From contig CM042087.1 of NCBI GenBank assembly GCA_023512835.1, positions 14,478,853 to 14,542,852 on the forward strand: 64,000 bases of DNA, in the 5' to 3' direction. Positions 1 to 9,474 of this stretch are shown piece after piece. The notes under the pieces were generated by a model. The model made no database searches and was not told where the DNA came from. It saw only the letters and a list, made by a program, of their open reading frames with translations. Every line of letters begins with the position of its first letter. Position 1 is the first letter of the stretch. The DNA is from Taxillus chinensis. Lineage: Eukaryota > Streptophyta > Magnoliopsida > Santalales > Loranthaceae. The position numbers were made by a program, and so were the translations under genes.

Positions 1-1121
1 GTATAAGGCCCCATCCACTTAGATCACAGCTTCCCAGGGAAGAGTTTAATTCTGGAATTAAACAGAAGCACCTTCTGCCCTGGTTCAACGGTAGAGGGGC
101 TAATCTTCTTATCATGTTTGAGCTTAGACCTCTCCTTGTACAGGTTAGCACTCTCATAGGCATTGAAACGAAATTCCTCCAACTAATTTAGTTGGTGCAA
201 TCGCAATTCAGCAGCAACGGTAGGATCCATGTTCAGCTTTTTAACTGCCCAAAAAGCCTTGTGTTCCAATTCAACAGGCAAGTGGTAGGCCTTTCCATAC
301 AGTAGATGATAGGGAGACATTCCAATGGGCGTTTTGAATGTTGTGCGGTAAGCCCACAACGCCTCATCGAGCTTTAGAGACCAATCTTTTCGGTTGCCTC
401 CCACTATCTTCTCCAAAATTTGCTTGATCTCACGGTTTGAGACTTCAGCTTGGCCATTTGCTTGTGGATGATAGGCTAAAGTACACCTATGTTGCACTCC
501 ATATTTGTTTAAGAGCTTTTCAAAAATCTTATTGCAGAAGTGACTCCCTTCATCACTGATAATTGCTCTAGGTGTTCCAAACCTGCTGAATATGTTGCGG
601 CGAAGGAACTTGATTACCACCTGAGCATCATTCTTCCTTGTGGGTATAGCTTCAACCCACTTTGAGAGGTAATCAATAGCTAGAAGGATGTAGGAAAATC
701 CATCTGATGGTGGGAAAGGTCCCATGAAGTCGATTCCCCATATATCAAAAAGTTCTACTGGCATAATTCTAGTTTGGGGCATCTCTTGCTTCCTTGTAAT
801 GCCTCCTGTTCTTTGACACGGATCACATGACTTAATGAAGGTGTATGTGTCCTTGAACATAGTTGGCCAGTAAAACCCACTTTGTAGGATCTTTGCCACC
901 CTTCTTTGCACTCCCAAATGGCCAGCATAGTCAGAGGAATGACAATGCCTCAGTATGTTGTCCACTTCCTCTTCTGGCACACATTTTCTGATGATCTGAT
1001 CAGCACATTGCCTATAGAGGATAGGCTCATCCCAAATGTATCTTCTTGCATTAAAGAGGAACCTCTTCTTTTCCTGATAAGTGAACTCAGTAAGTACATT
1101 GTCGTATACATGGTAGTTCAC
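1..1121 (-). CDS. Athila-1 integrase (C-terminus outside window)
   Basis: Integrase inserts the reverse-transcribed cDNA into chromosomal DNA. The N-terminal zinc-binding HHCC motif is visible ([10 protein letters not shown], then CDPC), followed by the DDE core: D in WGIDFMG, D in ISDEGSHF and E in GQAEVSNRE. The conserved stretches [18 protein letters not shown] and [20 protein letters not shown] are typical of Athila. A TAG stop after LHQLN at 183-185 interrupts the frame, but recognisable C-terminal sequence continues to base 1 in the same frame. The domain lies directly downstream of RNase H, as in all Ty3/gypsy elements. Confidence 0.88.
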
Positions 1122-1142
1122 TATATCAACAAACCATGGCGT

Positions 1143-1710
1143 CTATGCTTCAGCTACAAAGAGCTGCTCATCAGGGAAGGTGTCAGAAATAGTAGAACCT
1201 TTAGTGCTACCTTCCCCTAGCTCCAGCCTTGATAAATGATCCGCCACAGTGTTGGAAGTCCCCTTCAAGTTTTTAATCTCCAAGTCAAACTCTTGGAGTA
1301 ACAAAACCCATCTGATCAACCTGGGTTCAGCATCCTTCTTGCTGAACAAGTATCTCAAGGCAGCGTGGTCGGTGTAGACAATTACCTTAGTTCCCAATAA
1401 GGCAGCGTGGTCGGTGAGGCACAACGAGTAACTTCTTCTCTGTAGTAGTGTAATTGAGCTGGGCCTCATTGAGTGTGTGACTAGCATATTATATTGCCCT
1501 AAAAACCTTGTCCCACTTCTGCCCAAGCACCGCTCCGACTGCATAGTCGCTAGCATCACACATCAGTTCAAAAGGTGTATTCCAATCTAGAGCTACAATT
1601 ACTGGTGCTGAGATTAATCTCTCCTTTAGCTCAATGAAGGCATGTAGGCAATCCTCAAAAAAAATGAAAGGTGTGTCCTTTTCCAATAGCATGCTAAGGG
1701 GCTTTTCCAC
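1143..1710 (-). pseudogene. Athila-1 RNase H, frame-broken
   Basis: RNase H removes the RNA strand of the RNA:DNA hybrid. The start is recognisable from [14 protein letters not shown] (catalytic D), and the end from [11 protein letters not shown] and ADHLSRLE. The middle is damaged. An 18-bp stretch encoding TDHAAL occurs twice, 42 bp apart, where the family normally has one copy, and the frame changes between the two halves. The first half reads in one frame (to about 1490) and the second in another (1559 to 1143). It follows RT directly. Confidence 0.8.
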
Positions 1711-2627
1711 TTTAGAAAAATCTCTAATGAAGCATCGGTAAACCCAGCATGACCCAAGAAGCTTCGGACACCCTTCACATTCAGCGGCGGAGGTAAACTT
1801 TCAATAGTAGAGATTTTTGCTCTATCTACCTCCAGCCCAGCAGCAGAAACTTTATGGCCGAGGATGATTCCCTCTTGGACCATAAAATGACACTTTTCCC
1901 AGTTCAACACCAGGTCTTTTTCCTCACAACGGATTAGTACAGTTTCCATGTTCTTTAAACATGTGGAGAACGAGGACCCAAATACTGAGAAGTCGTCCAT
2001 AAACACCTCCATTATATCCTCCACTAATCCCTGGAAGATTGCCATTATACACCTCTGAAATGTAGTAGGTGCATTACATAGACCAAACGGCATCCTTTTG
2101 AAAGCAAACGTGCCAAACGGGCACATGAACGTTGTCTTCTCCTGATCCTCTAGCGCCACAGCAATCTGATTGTAGCCTAAATAACCATCGAGGAAATAGT
2201 AGTAAGGGTAGCCTGCTAACCGGTCTAGCATTTGATCAATGAAGGGCAATGGGAAGTGGTCCTTGCGAGTTACCGTGTTTAATTTGCGGTAGTTAATACA
2301 AACACGCCACCTTGTCACGGTCCGGGAAGGAATGAGCTCATTTTTCTCATTTCTTATAACGGTCATACCTCCCTTCTTTGGAACCACATGCACTGAACTC
2401 ACCCATGGGCTGTCGGAAATAGCAAAGATAATACCAGCTTTTCTCCAATTGAGAATTTCTTTGCCTACAACCTCTTTCATTGCAGGATTAAGCCTGCGCT
2501 GTCGTTCAACAGTGGGCGTGTGAGTCTCCTCCATCAAATTTTTGTGCATGCAAATTGCCGGATTGATCCCTTTAATATCATCAATAGTCCATCCCAAAGC
2601 CTTCTTATGACTTCTGAGTACCCTCAA
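1626..2627 (-). CDS. Athila-1 reverse transcriptase
   Basis: RNA-dependent DNA polymerase of the element. Visible landmarks in order are an N-terminal connector (LGWTIDDIKGINPAICMHKNLMEE), SPWVSSVHVVPKKGG, WRVCINYRKLN, the FPLPFIDQMLDRLAG palm, MPFGLCNAPTTFQRCM-like sequence, and the catalytic FMDDFSVFG box (the F-x-DD variant of YVDD). These are followed by the thumb region ending in VKGVRSFLGHAGF. The 333-codon reading frame is open through the whole polymerase core. It overlaps the start of the RNase H reading frame because a frameshift lies near 1700-1740. An upstream start is not expected, as the domain is cleaved from a gag-pol polyprotein. Confidence 0.9.
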   Translation of the reverse strand: MRVLRSHKKALGWTIDDIKGINPAICMHKNLMEETHTPTVERQRRLNPAMKEVVGKEILNWRKAGIIFAISDSPWVSSVHVVPKKGGMTVIRNEKNELIPSRTVTRWRVCINYRKLNTVTRKDHFPLPFIDQMLDRLAGYPYYYFLDGYLGYNQIAVALEDQEKTTFMCPFGTFAFKRMPFGLCNAPTTFQRCIMAIFQGLVEDIMEVFMDDFSVFGSSFSTCLKNMETVLIRCEEKDLVLNWEKCHFMVQEGIILGHKVSAAGLEVDRAKISTIESLPPPLNVKGVRSFLGHAGFTDASLEIFLKWKSPLACYWKRTHLSFFLRIAYMPSLS

Positions 2628-2741
2628 CAGTTGCTGGCTTTCTTCAGCAGCTAGTGATGCAGCAACTATTACTGGGTACCTTCCTGTTCAATCTAAAAAT
2701 TCATATTTTACATGTTCAGGGAGTTGTTTCAGTTTTGGAAG

Positions 2742-3598
2742 TTATTCTTTAAGTGTAGAAGGTTCTTCGGAAGTTGAAGGTTGCTCCTCAACTTGCTCAA
2801 CCACAGCTTCCAGTTCTTCTTCCATGCTTAGTTCAGCAAATTCAACCAGCTGCAGTTCGTGGTCAAGGCTCTTGGTGATTATGTTCTCTTCAAAGTATTC
2901 TTCCATGAAGTTTGCTATGTCATCCACCCAAAAGCAGCTTGAATAGTCATCTCGCCTTCTCATTGATTTCTCCATATTAAATACCATGGCCTCTTCATCC
3001 ACATGAAGAGTCAACTCTCCTTAACTCACATCAATGAGTACACGGCCTGTTCTCAGAAATGGCCTACCCAGAATGAGCTGCACTCCTCTATCCTCTGCCA
3101 TATCTAGCACTACAAAGTCTGCAGGGAAAATGAACTTATCCACCTTCACTAACATATCTTCTATAATCCCCTCCGGCTTCCCAATGGATCTGTCAGTGAA
3201 CTACAGGGAAATGGATGTGGCTTCATCCCTTTCAGGCCTAATCTTTTGTATTTTGACTTTGGCATTAAATTTATACTTGCCCCCAAATTGCAAAGAGCTT
3301 GCTCCAAGTGTGAGCTCCCGATCGTGTAGGACAACGTGAAGCCATGAACTGGATCCTTAAGCTTTGGTGGTAGCTTGTGCTGCACCACAGCACTAATCTC
3401 ATTGTTCAGCGCTATCGTTTCGCAATCTTCGTAGCGTCTCTTGTTGGACAACAAGCCTTTTAGGAATTTGACATACTTGGGCATCTGCTCTAAAGCTTCA
3501 ACGAAGGGAATGTTCACTTCCAACTTGTTGAACATCTCGAAAAATTTACAGAACTGAGCGTCCATCTTTTGCTTCCTTAGCCTCTGAGGATAAGGCAT
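2742..3598 (-). pseudogene. Athila-1 protease and protease-RT linker
   Basis: The retroviral-type aspartic protease matures gag-pol. DLGASINLMP is expected around the active site, and here LCNLGASINLMPKSKYKRLGL is seen with the catalytic D replaced by N (CNLGAS). So this copy is probably inactive even apart from its frame breaks. Upstream are YPQRLRKQKMDAQF and the KLEVNIPFVEAL segment typical of Athila. Downstream, the reading frame resumes with LTLHVDEEAMVFNMEKSM and an acidic linker ending before RT. At least one frameshift lies near 3160-3200. Athila-2 has the intact D at the same position. Confidence 0.78.
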
Positions 3599-5268
3599 AG
3601 GAGGCTGATAAGGTGCTGGCTTTACATTTTTAGGCTAACTAGCTGCCGCCTTTTCCTTCTTTTGCTGCCCAGCACTGCTCTCTGCCCTTTCTTCTTCATT
3701 ATCCTTTGTTGATTGTGCCACAGTATTATTTTCTCCAACGTCAATTGAGCTTTCCTCCCTTTCTTTAGGCTGAAGCTCTTTCCCACTTCTGAGCCTTACA
3801 GTGCTCTCTTGGGTTAACTTCAGTGTTGCTTGGGAACTATTTGATGAAGAGGGTTTCACTGCATTTGCTAGCTGACCTATTTATTGTTTTATATTCTTCA
3901 TAGTTGTTCCTAGGTCTTGAACAGAGGTGGTAAGGGATTCAATTCGTGTTTCTCTTCTGCTCAACCGCTCAGTTGCCTGCTTAGCAAATTGGTAGAAAAA
4001 ATTCCTCATTTCTTCATCTTTGGCTTTCTCTTTGTCCTCCTCCTTCTACTGTGGAGGTCTTTGAAATCCTGGAGGGATTTGATTATTAGGTTGAGATCCT
4101 TCACCATAGTGTGGCGCTCCATAGGTTTGAGCTTTGTTCTGCCTCTACCACACATATGGTTGCTGAGCACTTCCCTGCCCTTGCTGATTCTAATAATTAT
4201 TTGAGGAGGCAGAATTCTGATATTGGCGCTGATATCCACCTTTGCTTCCAATATACAAAGCATCCTCCTAAGCTGAGTCTGATGTGCCATCTCCTCCAGT
4301 ACATTGCTCTGCTCTCCCTTCCATCCGTACAAACATGACTGACATTTGTTCAGTTAGCATGTTCATCTTTTTGGTTAACTCATCAAGCTGGTTTGAGTTA
4401 GAAACTGCAGCTACAGAATCTGATTTGGAATGTGTTTTTCTATCAGTGGACCATTGGCAATTTGACATTGCCATCCTCTCAAGCAACTCCACTGCATTTG
4501 CCGGTTCCATCATCATGAAAGCGCCACCAGCTGCTGCATCAACCGTGTTTCTGATTGAAGGTTGCAGGCCCATGAAAAAGGACTCTACCTGCAACCATTC
4601 TGGTCTTCCATGGTTAGGACAGCGCCTAACCAAGTCCTTGAACATCTCCCATGCTTCATAGAGAGATTCATCCGTGTGCTGGCTGAATTGGCTTATTTGG
4701 CTCCGCAGGTGCATCACTCTTGTAGGCGGGAAGTATTTGGAAAGAATTTCTCCACCATTTGATCCCAGGTAGTAATGCTCCCTATTGGTAATGACTGGAA
4801 CCAGCCCAGCGCTCTATCCCGCAACGAAAAGGGAAAGAGTCGCAGCTTTATCGCGTCATCTGTTACACCATTGATTTTGATGGTGTCGCATATTTGCAAG
4901 AATCTCACTAAATGATTGTGAGGATCATCCAACGCTGATCCTCAAAATGCTTCTTGCCCAACCATCGCGCAGCGCGCGCTTCACTCAAAGTTATTTGCTT
5001 GGACTGGCACCCTTCTAATGCCTGAGTACTCATCTGAAAGTACAGGTCTAGCATAATCCATGAAGGTCCTAGGCTGATAACCTCCTTGGCCATTGTGTCA
5101 CTGATCTTCTCTTGCTCTGTTTTCAGCCATAATTTCTTCACACAAGGTATTTAAGCCTTCCAACTGCTGTTCGGTTGCACCTAACACCCTATGAGCCCTT
5201 CGCTGCTCTTGCAATGTTCGTTCGATTTCGGGATCGTATGACAACAACTCTCCTCGCGTTTGATGCAT
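3599..5268 (-). pseudogene. Athila-1 gag, fragmented
   Basis: Gag is the structural capsid protein that packages element RNA. I place the start at the ATG at 5268, which begins MHQTRGELLSYDPEIERTL and matches the equivalent ATG in Athila-2 (34390). Conserved capsid segments follow: DDPHNHLVRFLQICDTIKING, LFPFSLRDRALGWFQSLP, then MHLRSQISQFSQH, LYEAWEMFKDLVRRCPNHG and LQVESFFMGLQPSIRN. A glutamine-rich, low-complexity tail runs to about 3600. Frameshifts near 4930, 4715 and 4270 break it into pieces. The tail shows no clear CCHC knuckle, as in Athila-2. Confidence 0.82.
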
Positions 5269-5431
5269 ACACTGAGGAATTTAATCAAACACCTACAAAC
5301 ACCCCTGAAAAATAGCAAAAACAGAGAAACACCGGGTAACTCTGCACTAGTAAAACAAAAAATTAAAAATCGAGATCACAAATAAACTTAAACACCTAAT
5401 GTCACCTAATCCTAACAACGTTTGGCTTGCC
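5269..5431 (-). other. Athila-1 untranslated leader
   Basis: Short sequence between the PBS and the gag start. It is A/T rich with no coding signal. It corresponds in position to the Athila-2 leader at 34219-34389. Confidence 0.6.
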
Positions 5432-5449
5432 TCCCGGGCAACGGCGCCA
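5432..5449 (-). other. Athila-1 primer binding site (tRNA-Asp)
   Basis: On the minus strand the site reads TGGCGCCGTTGCCCGGGA. It differs by one base from the sequence complementary to the 3' end of plant tRNA-Asp(GTC). It lies six bases from the LTR end, as usual for Athila. Confidence 0.88.
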
Positions 5450-5455
5450 AAAACT

Positions 5456-7194
5456 TGACCTGAATAAATTGTGTCTATAGGTTTTGCAGCAAGTGCACTG
5501 GTCAAGTAATAAAATGGAGTATTGAGACTCTGGTTGTCGAATCCACAGGGAGGTAGCTAATGCTGTTAAGCAGCAAGCACTAAGCTAACAAGTTGAATTT
5601 ATGTCTGGACAATTGATTTTTGAGTTTTTAAATTAAAGTATAAGTCTTAAACATGCAAAATGCAGAAACTATTGAGATTGTAACGCAATTCGAAGATAGC
5701 AATGAATTAAAGGATCTAGGGTCACAATTTCACCACCCAATGCCTGATAATATTTTGGTTATGGTACTTGCTTAAAAACATTTGATTAATTCCAAATTTA
5801 TAATGGTCGTCACCCACTGCCCTAACACTTGGTCCATGAAAAGGGAAGTTTAAGTCTTTTAAACCATTTGGTCCATGAGAATAAAAGTGTTCAAAGGAAA
5901 ACAACCAATTCAATAGATACAGATTTGGTCCATCATGTAATGTCAAATCTAGTTCATCAAATTCTACCCTCGACAAGGGTTGAGATAGTCTAATCATGCA
6001 TACATCAGACCTTGCATTAAAACATTGATGAACTAATTAAAAACCCAGAATTCCATATAACAACAAGCAAAATTCCATAATCCAGAACATTAGAAGACCT
6101 TGGGGGCTACATTGCTCCCCTACAAATAAGGTTTTACCCCATAATCATTCTCACAATCACAATAAACCCAGAATAACACATGATTACAGTACCAGTAGAG
6201 AGAGAGAGAAATAGAGATAATTGATAGCCCCAACACTTCTCCTTCTCTGCCAGCAACCCCTTGCCGTCAAACTCAACAGCTGCTTCTATCTCCAAGAATG
6301 TCTCTCTCTATCCTCTATCTGCGTCTCAGCCTCCAAGAATTGATGCATTGCTGCCTCCAAGATTTGATGCGTTGCTACCTCCAAGATCCCTCCTCTTATA
6401 AGGCTGCAGGTATTGTATAAAGTGTGCCCTAATGCCAGCTGTTGTCGCTACCAAAACGACGTAGTTTTGGTAAGTGACATCCATTCTTCCTTCTAACCTT
6501 AATAACACTCAAACCAAGCAGAATTTGGACAAGGGTCTTTAGGGAAAAGTCATCACCATAACAAAACAAAGACCACTGTGCAAAAATATGGCTGCACGTG
6601 ATAATGCACGTGACAATGGCCATATCACGTGCACCTCTAAATGCTCTGAAACCTTTATGAGAGGTAGATGGCATCATTTGGAGCAACTTTTATTCTGCAT
6701 GTGATATCATATGAAGCCTCCTACTAGGTCAAAAAAATCAAATCCCAATATCACATGCAAAATATTTTGTTGTCCTTTTGCTCTGATATTTTTATGGGAG
6801 GTAGAGGGCATCATTTGGAGCAACTTTCCCTTCTGCACGTGATATTGTTAAGGCCATCTTCATGGCCAAAGAAATCAAAATGTGCTTGCTCAGCACTAAT
6901 AGTGTGAAGAGACCTCTTGCAGCCTTGTCACTTGTAGCCTTCAAAATGTTTCCTTTTGAGCTCATAAATTGCCACAAGCTCCCTCTTAAGGAGATAGAGA
7001 AGTCTAGCTGATGACTAGAGAAGAAATCATCCAAAAACCTGCCTAAAATAGCTCAAAAACACATATATAGCACAAGTAGTGTCTTTCTAGGGGTTAGAGC
7101 AAATATATATGAAATATGGTACTAAATAGGCTCTAAACATGCTGTTAAACACCCTAAATAGGCTATAAAATAACGGCATAAATGCACGTTATCA
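5456..7194 (-). repeat. Athila-1 5' LTR (1739 bp)
   Basis: On the minus strand the LTR begins TGATAACGTGC at 7194 and ends TCA at 5456, six bases before the PBS. U3 contains two copies of the phrase GCATCATTTGGAGCAACTTT (6671-6690 and 6808-6827), a cluster of ACGT-core inverted repeats (6593-6633), and an ACGT palindrome at 6449-6472. These U3 features are shared with Tekay LTRs in this window. A CT/GA-rich stretch lies at 6197-6215. ORFs in this interval are not coding. Confidence 0.9.
6395..6472 (-). promoter_or_regulatory. Athila-1 LTR core promoter: ACGT palindrome and TATA-like box
   Basis: The palindrome at 6449-6472 has nine-base arms, TACCAAAAC and GTTTTGGTA, around an ACGT core. About 50 bases downstream in LTR orientation is TATA-like CTTATAAG (6395-6402). 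Athila-2 has the same order with a better TATA box. TATA position and transcription start are inferred. Confidence 0.55.
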
Positions 7195-7267
7195 GTGGGT
7201 TGCATGTGTTTGTTATTCCTCACATTTTGTTTCTTTTCGAGGACGAAAAGTCTTAAGGGGGAGAGGA
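7195..7267 (+). other. Tekay-2 3' UTR tail and polypurine tract
   Basis: The sequence GGGTTGCATGTGTTTGTTATTCC matches the end of the Tekay 3' UTR at 18250-18290. It is followed by a GAGGACGAAAAGTCTTAAG phrase and the polypurine tract GGGGGAGAGGA that primes plus-strand DNA synthesis next to the 3' LTR. Athila-1 is inserted at its left edge. Confidence 0.8.
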
Positions 7268-7499
7268 TGAACAGTACCCTGGGTGAACGCTTGGATCGAA
7301 AGGTGGAAGACCCAAAGATTTGGGTCGTAGGGTCGAAGACTGAGGGTCGAAGTTCGAAAGTTTGGGGGTCGAAGGTTTAATCTTCGAGACAGATCTTGGA
7401 GGGCGCGTTTAAAGCGATCTTCGAGGCTGCGACTACGAGGCTCCGAGGCGGTGATCTTCGAGGCAGTGTTCTATGAGTCTTCGGTGGAGTGTTACATTT

Positions 7500-7613
7500 A
7501 TCAAAACTACGTCGTTTTGATGGTGGGATTTCATTTATCAAAACTACATCATTTTGATGGTGGGATGTCATTTATCAAAACTGCGTCGTTTTGATAAGTG
7601 AGGTCTATATAAG
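7500..7613 (+). promoter_or_regulatory. Tekay-2 LTR promoter: three ACGT palindromes, TATA box
   Basis: Palindromes with arms ATCAAAAC and GTTTTGAT (or close variants) occupy 7500-7521, 7537-7558 and 7574-7595. They are spaced exactly 37 bp apart. A TATATAAG box lies at 7606-7613, only 10 bp after the third. A telo-box-like TAGGTTTAGGGTTT follows at 7632-7645, near the expected transcription start. Function is inferred from position and recurrence in other LTRs. Confidence 0.65.
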
Positions 7614-7670
7614 GAGGAGCTCTCTTTGTTTTAGGTTTAGGGTTTTTGTTGTCAACTTCCGTAGCCGTCG

Positions 7671-7671
<1 letters not shown>

Positions 7672-7702
<31 letters not shown>

Positions 7703-7713
7703 AAGAGAGAGAG
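7672..7713 (+). repeat. GA microsatellite in Tekay LTR leader
   Basis: A nearly pure GA run lies just downstream of the predicted transcription start. The same microsatellite, of different length, sits at the same place in the other Tekay LTRs (CT at about 8898, 16165 and 63495 on minus-strand copies; GA at 56675-56701). Confidence 0.85.
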
Positions 7714-8216
7714 TTCTTGAGCGCTATGTCACACCCCGGATTTCCAACCCGAGGAAACCGGCACGTGACTCCCCTTTTTCCCATGCGGAGGGCAAAGGGG
7801 TTAGGATTCAAACCAAGAATATTACATTTTAAACATCCACAACACGTTCAAGAAAATAATGTTCATAAAAATAATCCAAACCAGTTTATTACAACGAAAT
7901 CCTTTCCAATCCCATCCCCACTGGGGTTACATCAATTCCAATAAAAAATAACATAAATGGTAGACAGTAAAGTAAATAAGGTCTTCCACCTTGGTGTTCC
8001 CACCTAACGCCTGTAGGTTCCTGTAAAGAAAACAACATGGTAGGAGGGGTGAGCAACCACACCTCGTAGGGATCATGTCTCCCCAACCCATCCCATGTAC
8101 CTAATATCTACATGCCTTGTGTACAAGTCTCGTGTCGTGATACAATTATTCCACCAGATATAAATACAAGCTATAACAAGCAAACACAATCATACACGGG
8201 CTGGTACATCAACACT

Positions 8217-8434
8217 CCCGGGCTTCCACAACCACCGGGTTTCCAAGGACAGTCCCGGGCTTCCCACACCACCGGGTTTCAAGAACAGTCCCGGGCTTCC
8301 ACGACCACCGGGTTCCAAGAATAGTCCCGGGCTTCCACGACCACCGGGTTTCAAGAAGACGTCCAGGGCTTCCACGACCACCGGGTTCCAAGAACAGTCC
8401 CAGGCTTCCACAACCCACCGGGTTCCAAGAACAC
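8217..8434 (-). repeat. 36-bp tandem repeat (6 units) in Tekay-1 3' LTR
   Basis: Each unit, read on the plus strand, contains GGGCTTCCAC, then CCACCGGGTT and CAAGAACAGTCC. Six units lie head to tail with small substitutions and indels. The partner LTR also has six units, and Tekay-4 has four. ORFs across it, rich in GSPGLFLEPGGRG-type repeats, are an artefact of the repeat. Confidence 0.9.
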
Positions 8435-8963
8435 AAGACACATAGCCACACTTAGTCACACAGACATAACACCAAACACTTAGCATGCAAAGCCTCACAG
8501 GTATAAAACCAAACAGTTGGTGTACATAAATTCACAGGCTCATAAACCCAGTCACACAGACATTTTCTCAAACATGTAGCAGGCATGTCATACAGGCATT
8601 TTATCGAACACTTTTCATGCATCACACAAACACCGAAACACCAAAATCGCCATTGAGGGCTAACATCCATATAGGAGATCACACCTATATGGATTATATA
8701 TATATATAACGAGATAGAACCCATAATCTGCCCTAGAACCCTAGGACAGAGGAGGGTTTAGGAAGAACAGAACCCCTACCTCAGGTAAGACGCAACAACG
8801 CGGCAACGGTCCTAATCCCAAGCCGAACGCCGTCCACCCACGAGGCTGTGACCACCCACGCAAGGCGCCAGGCAGCAACCAGGAGCTCTCCTTCCCTCTC
8901 TCTCTCTCTGCGACGGCTGGTGGAGCAACAAACCCTAAACCTAAAACAGAGGGGCTTCTCCTC

Positions 8964-9042
8964 CTTATATAGACAACACAACATCAAAACGACGTAGTTT
9001 TGATTAAGTGAATCCCAAGCATCAAAACGACGTAGTTTTGAT
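8964..9042 (-). promoter_or_regulatory. Tekay-1 3' LTR promoter: two ACGT palindromes, TATA box
   Basis: Perfect-arm palindromes lie at 8983-9004 and 9021-9042, 38 bp apart (arms ATCAAAAC / GTTTTGAT). TATATAAG is on the minus strand at 8964-8971. A telo-box-like AAACCCTAAACC lies at 8930-8941 just downstream. Further upstream in LTR orientation are the inverted repeats at 9174-9201 and 9275-9304. Confidence 0.65.
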
Positions 9043-9474
9043 CACACAAAGTTAGCACCTTTCCGCACCCATATAGGCCAAAATACTCGGAATTTTAACA
9101 TGGTCCTTTGGAGAAAGTTCATTAGAATGTCAAAACCAAGGGAACCATGCAAAAATATGCCTGCACGCCAATTTGCACGTGAATTCCCCAATTCACGTGC
9201 AACTCCAAATGCACTCCAAAAGCGCTCAAACTTCACCCCTAGCCTCCTTGCATCATGTAGAAGACAACCATACTTGCACGTGAAATGGACCCAATTCACG
9301 TGCACCTCACATACACGTCCATTTGGCCTGAAACTTCTGTGGTAGATAGAGGACATCATTCTAAGCATCTTTCCTTTTGCACGTGAATTCATTGGAGTCC
9401 ATTTACTGGGTCAAAATCTAGAAAAACTCCACTCAGAAGGTAAAACTGACTAACTCAAGGTACGGGTCCTTACA

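Larger units (their letters stand above)
1..7194 (-). mobile_element. Athila-1: Ty3/gypsy Athila-lineage retrotransposon, 3' end outside window
   Basis: On the minus strand the order is 5' LTR (5456-7194), tRNA-Asp PBS, gag, protease, RT, RNase H and integrase. That order, the tRNA-Asp PBS and the close protein similarity to Athila-2 in this window fix the lineage. The 3' LTR and any env-like ORF lie left of base 1. The LTR starts TGATAACGTGC on the minus strand and abuts a Tekay 3' UTR at 7195, so the element is inserted in Tekay-2. No target-site duplication can be checked because the other end is not in the window. Several frame breaks make it non-autonomous. Confidence 0.9.
7268..7726 (+). 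repeat. Tekay-2 first LTR, part 1 (U3)
   Basis: The LTR begins TGAACAGTACCCTG directly after the polypurine tract. It carries GGTCGAAG-rich repeats (7310-7410), three tandem 37-bp ACGT palindrome units, a TATA box and a GA microsatellite. It is broken at 7726 by Tekay-1 and resumes at 16740. The text resumes as ...TTCTTGAGCGCT / CGCTGCTACTGGGG..., matching the uninterrupted order in Tekay-3 at 56705-56725. Confidence 0.88.
7727..9474 (-). repeat. Tekay-1 3' LTR
   Basis: Plus-strand text begins TGTCACACCCCGG and ends GGGTCCTTACA, so the LTR on its own strand starts TGTAAGGACC and ends GGTGTGACA. It carries a 36-bp VNTR in its R/U5 part (8217-8434), a TATA box (8964-8971), and the ACGT module (8983-9400) shared with Athila LTRs. 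Confidence 0.92.

Noticed and set aside
8190..8498. Gly/Pro-rich ORFs across the 36-bp repeat, and the possibility of a CRISPR-like array
   Set aside because: The units are head to tail without unique spacers of constant length, they lie in an LTR, and the frames exist only because 36 is a multiple of three.
8930..8948. Plant telomere repeat (CCCTAAA) array
   Set aside because: Only one and a half units occur, always at the same place in Tekay LTR leaders. It is better described as a telo-box-like motif.
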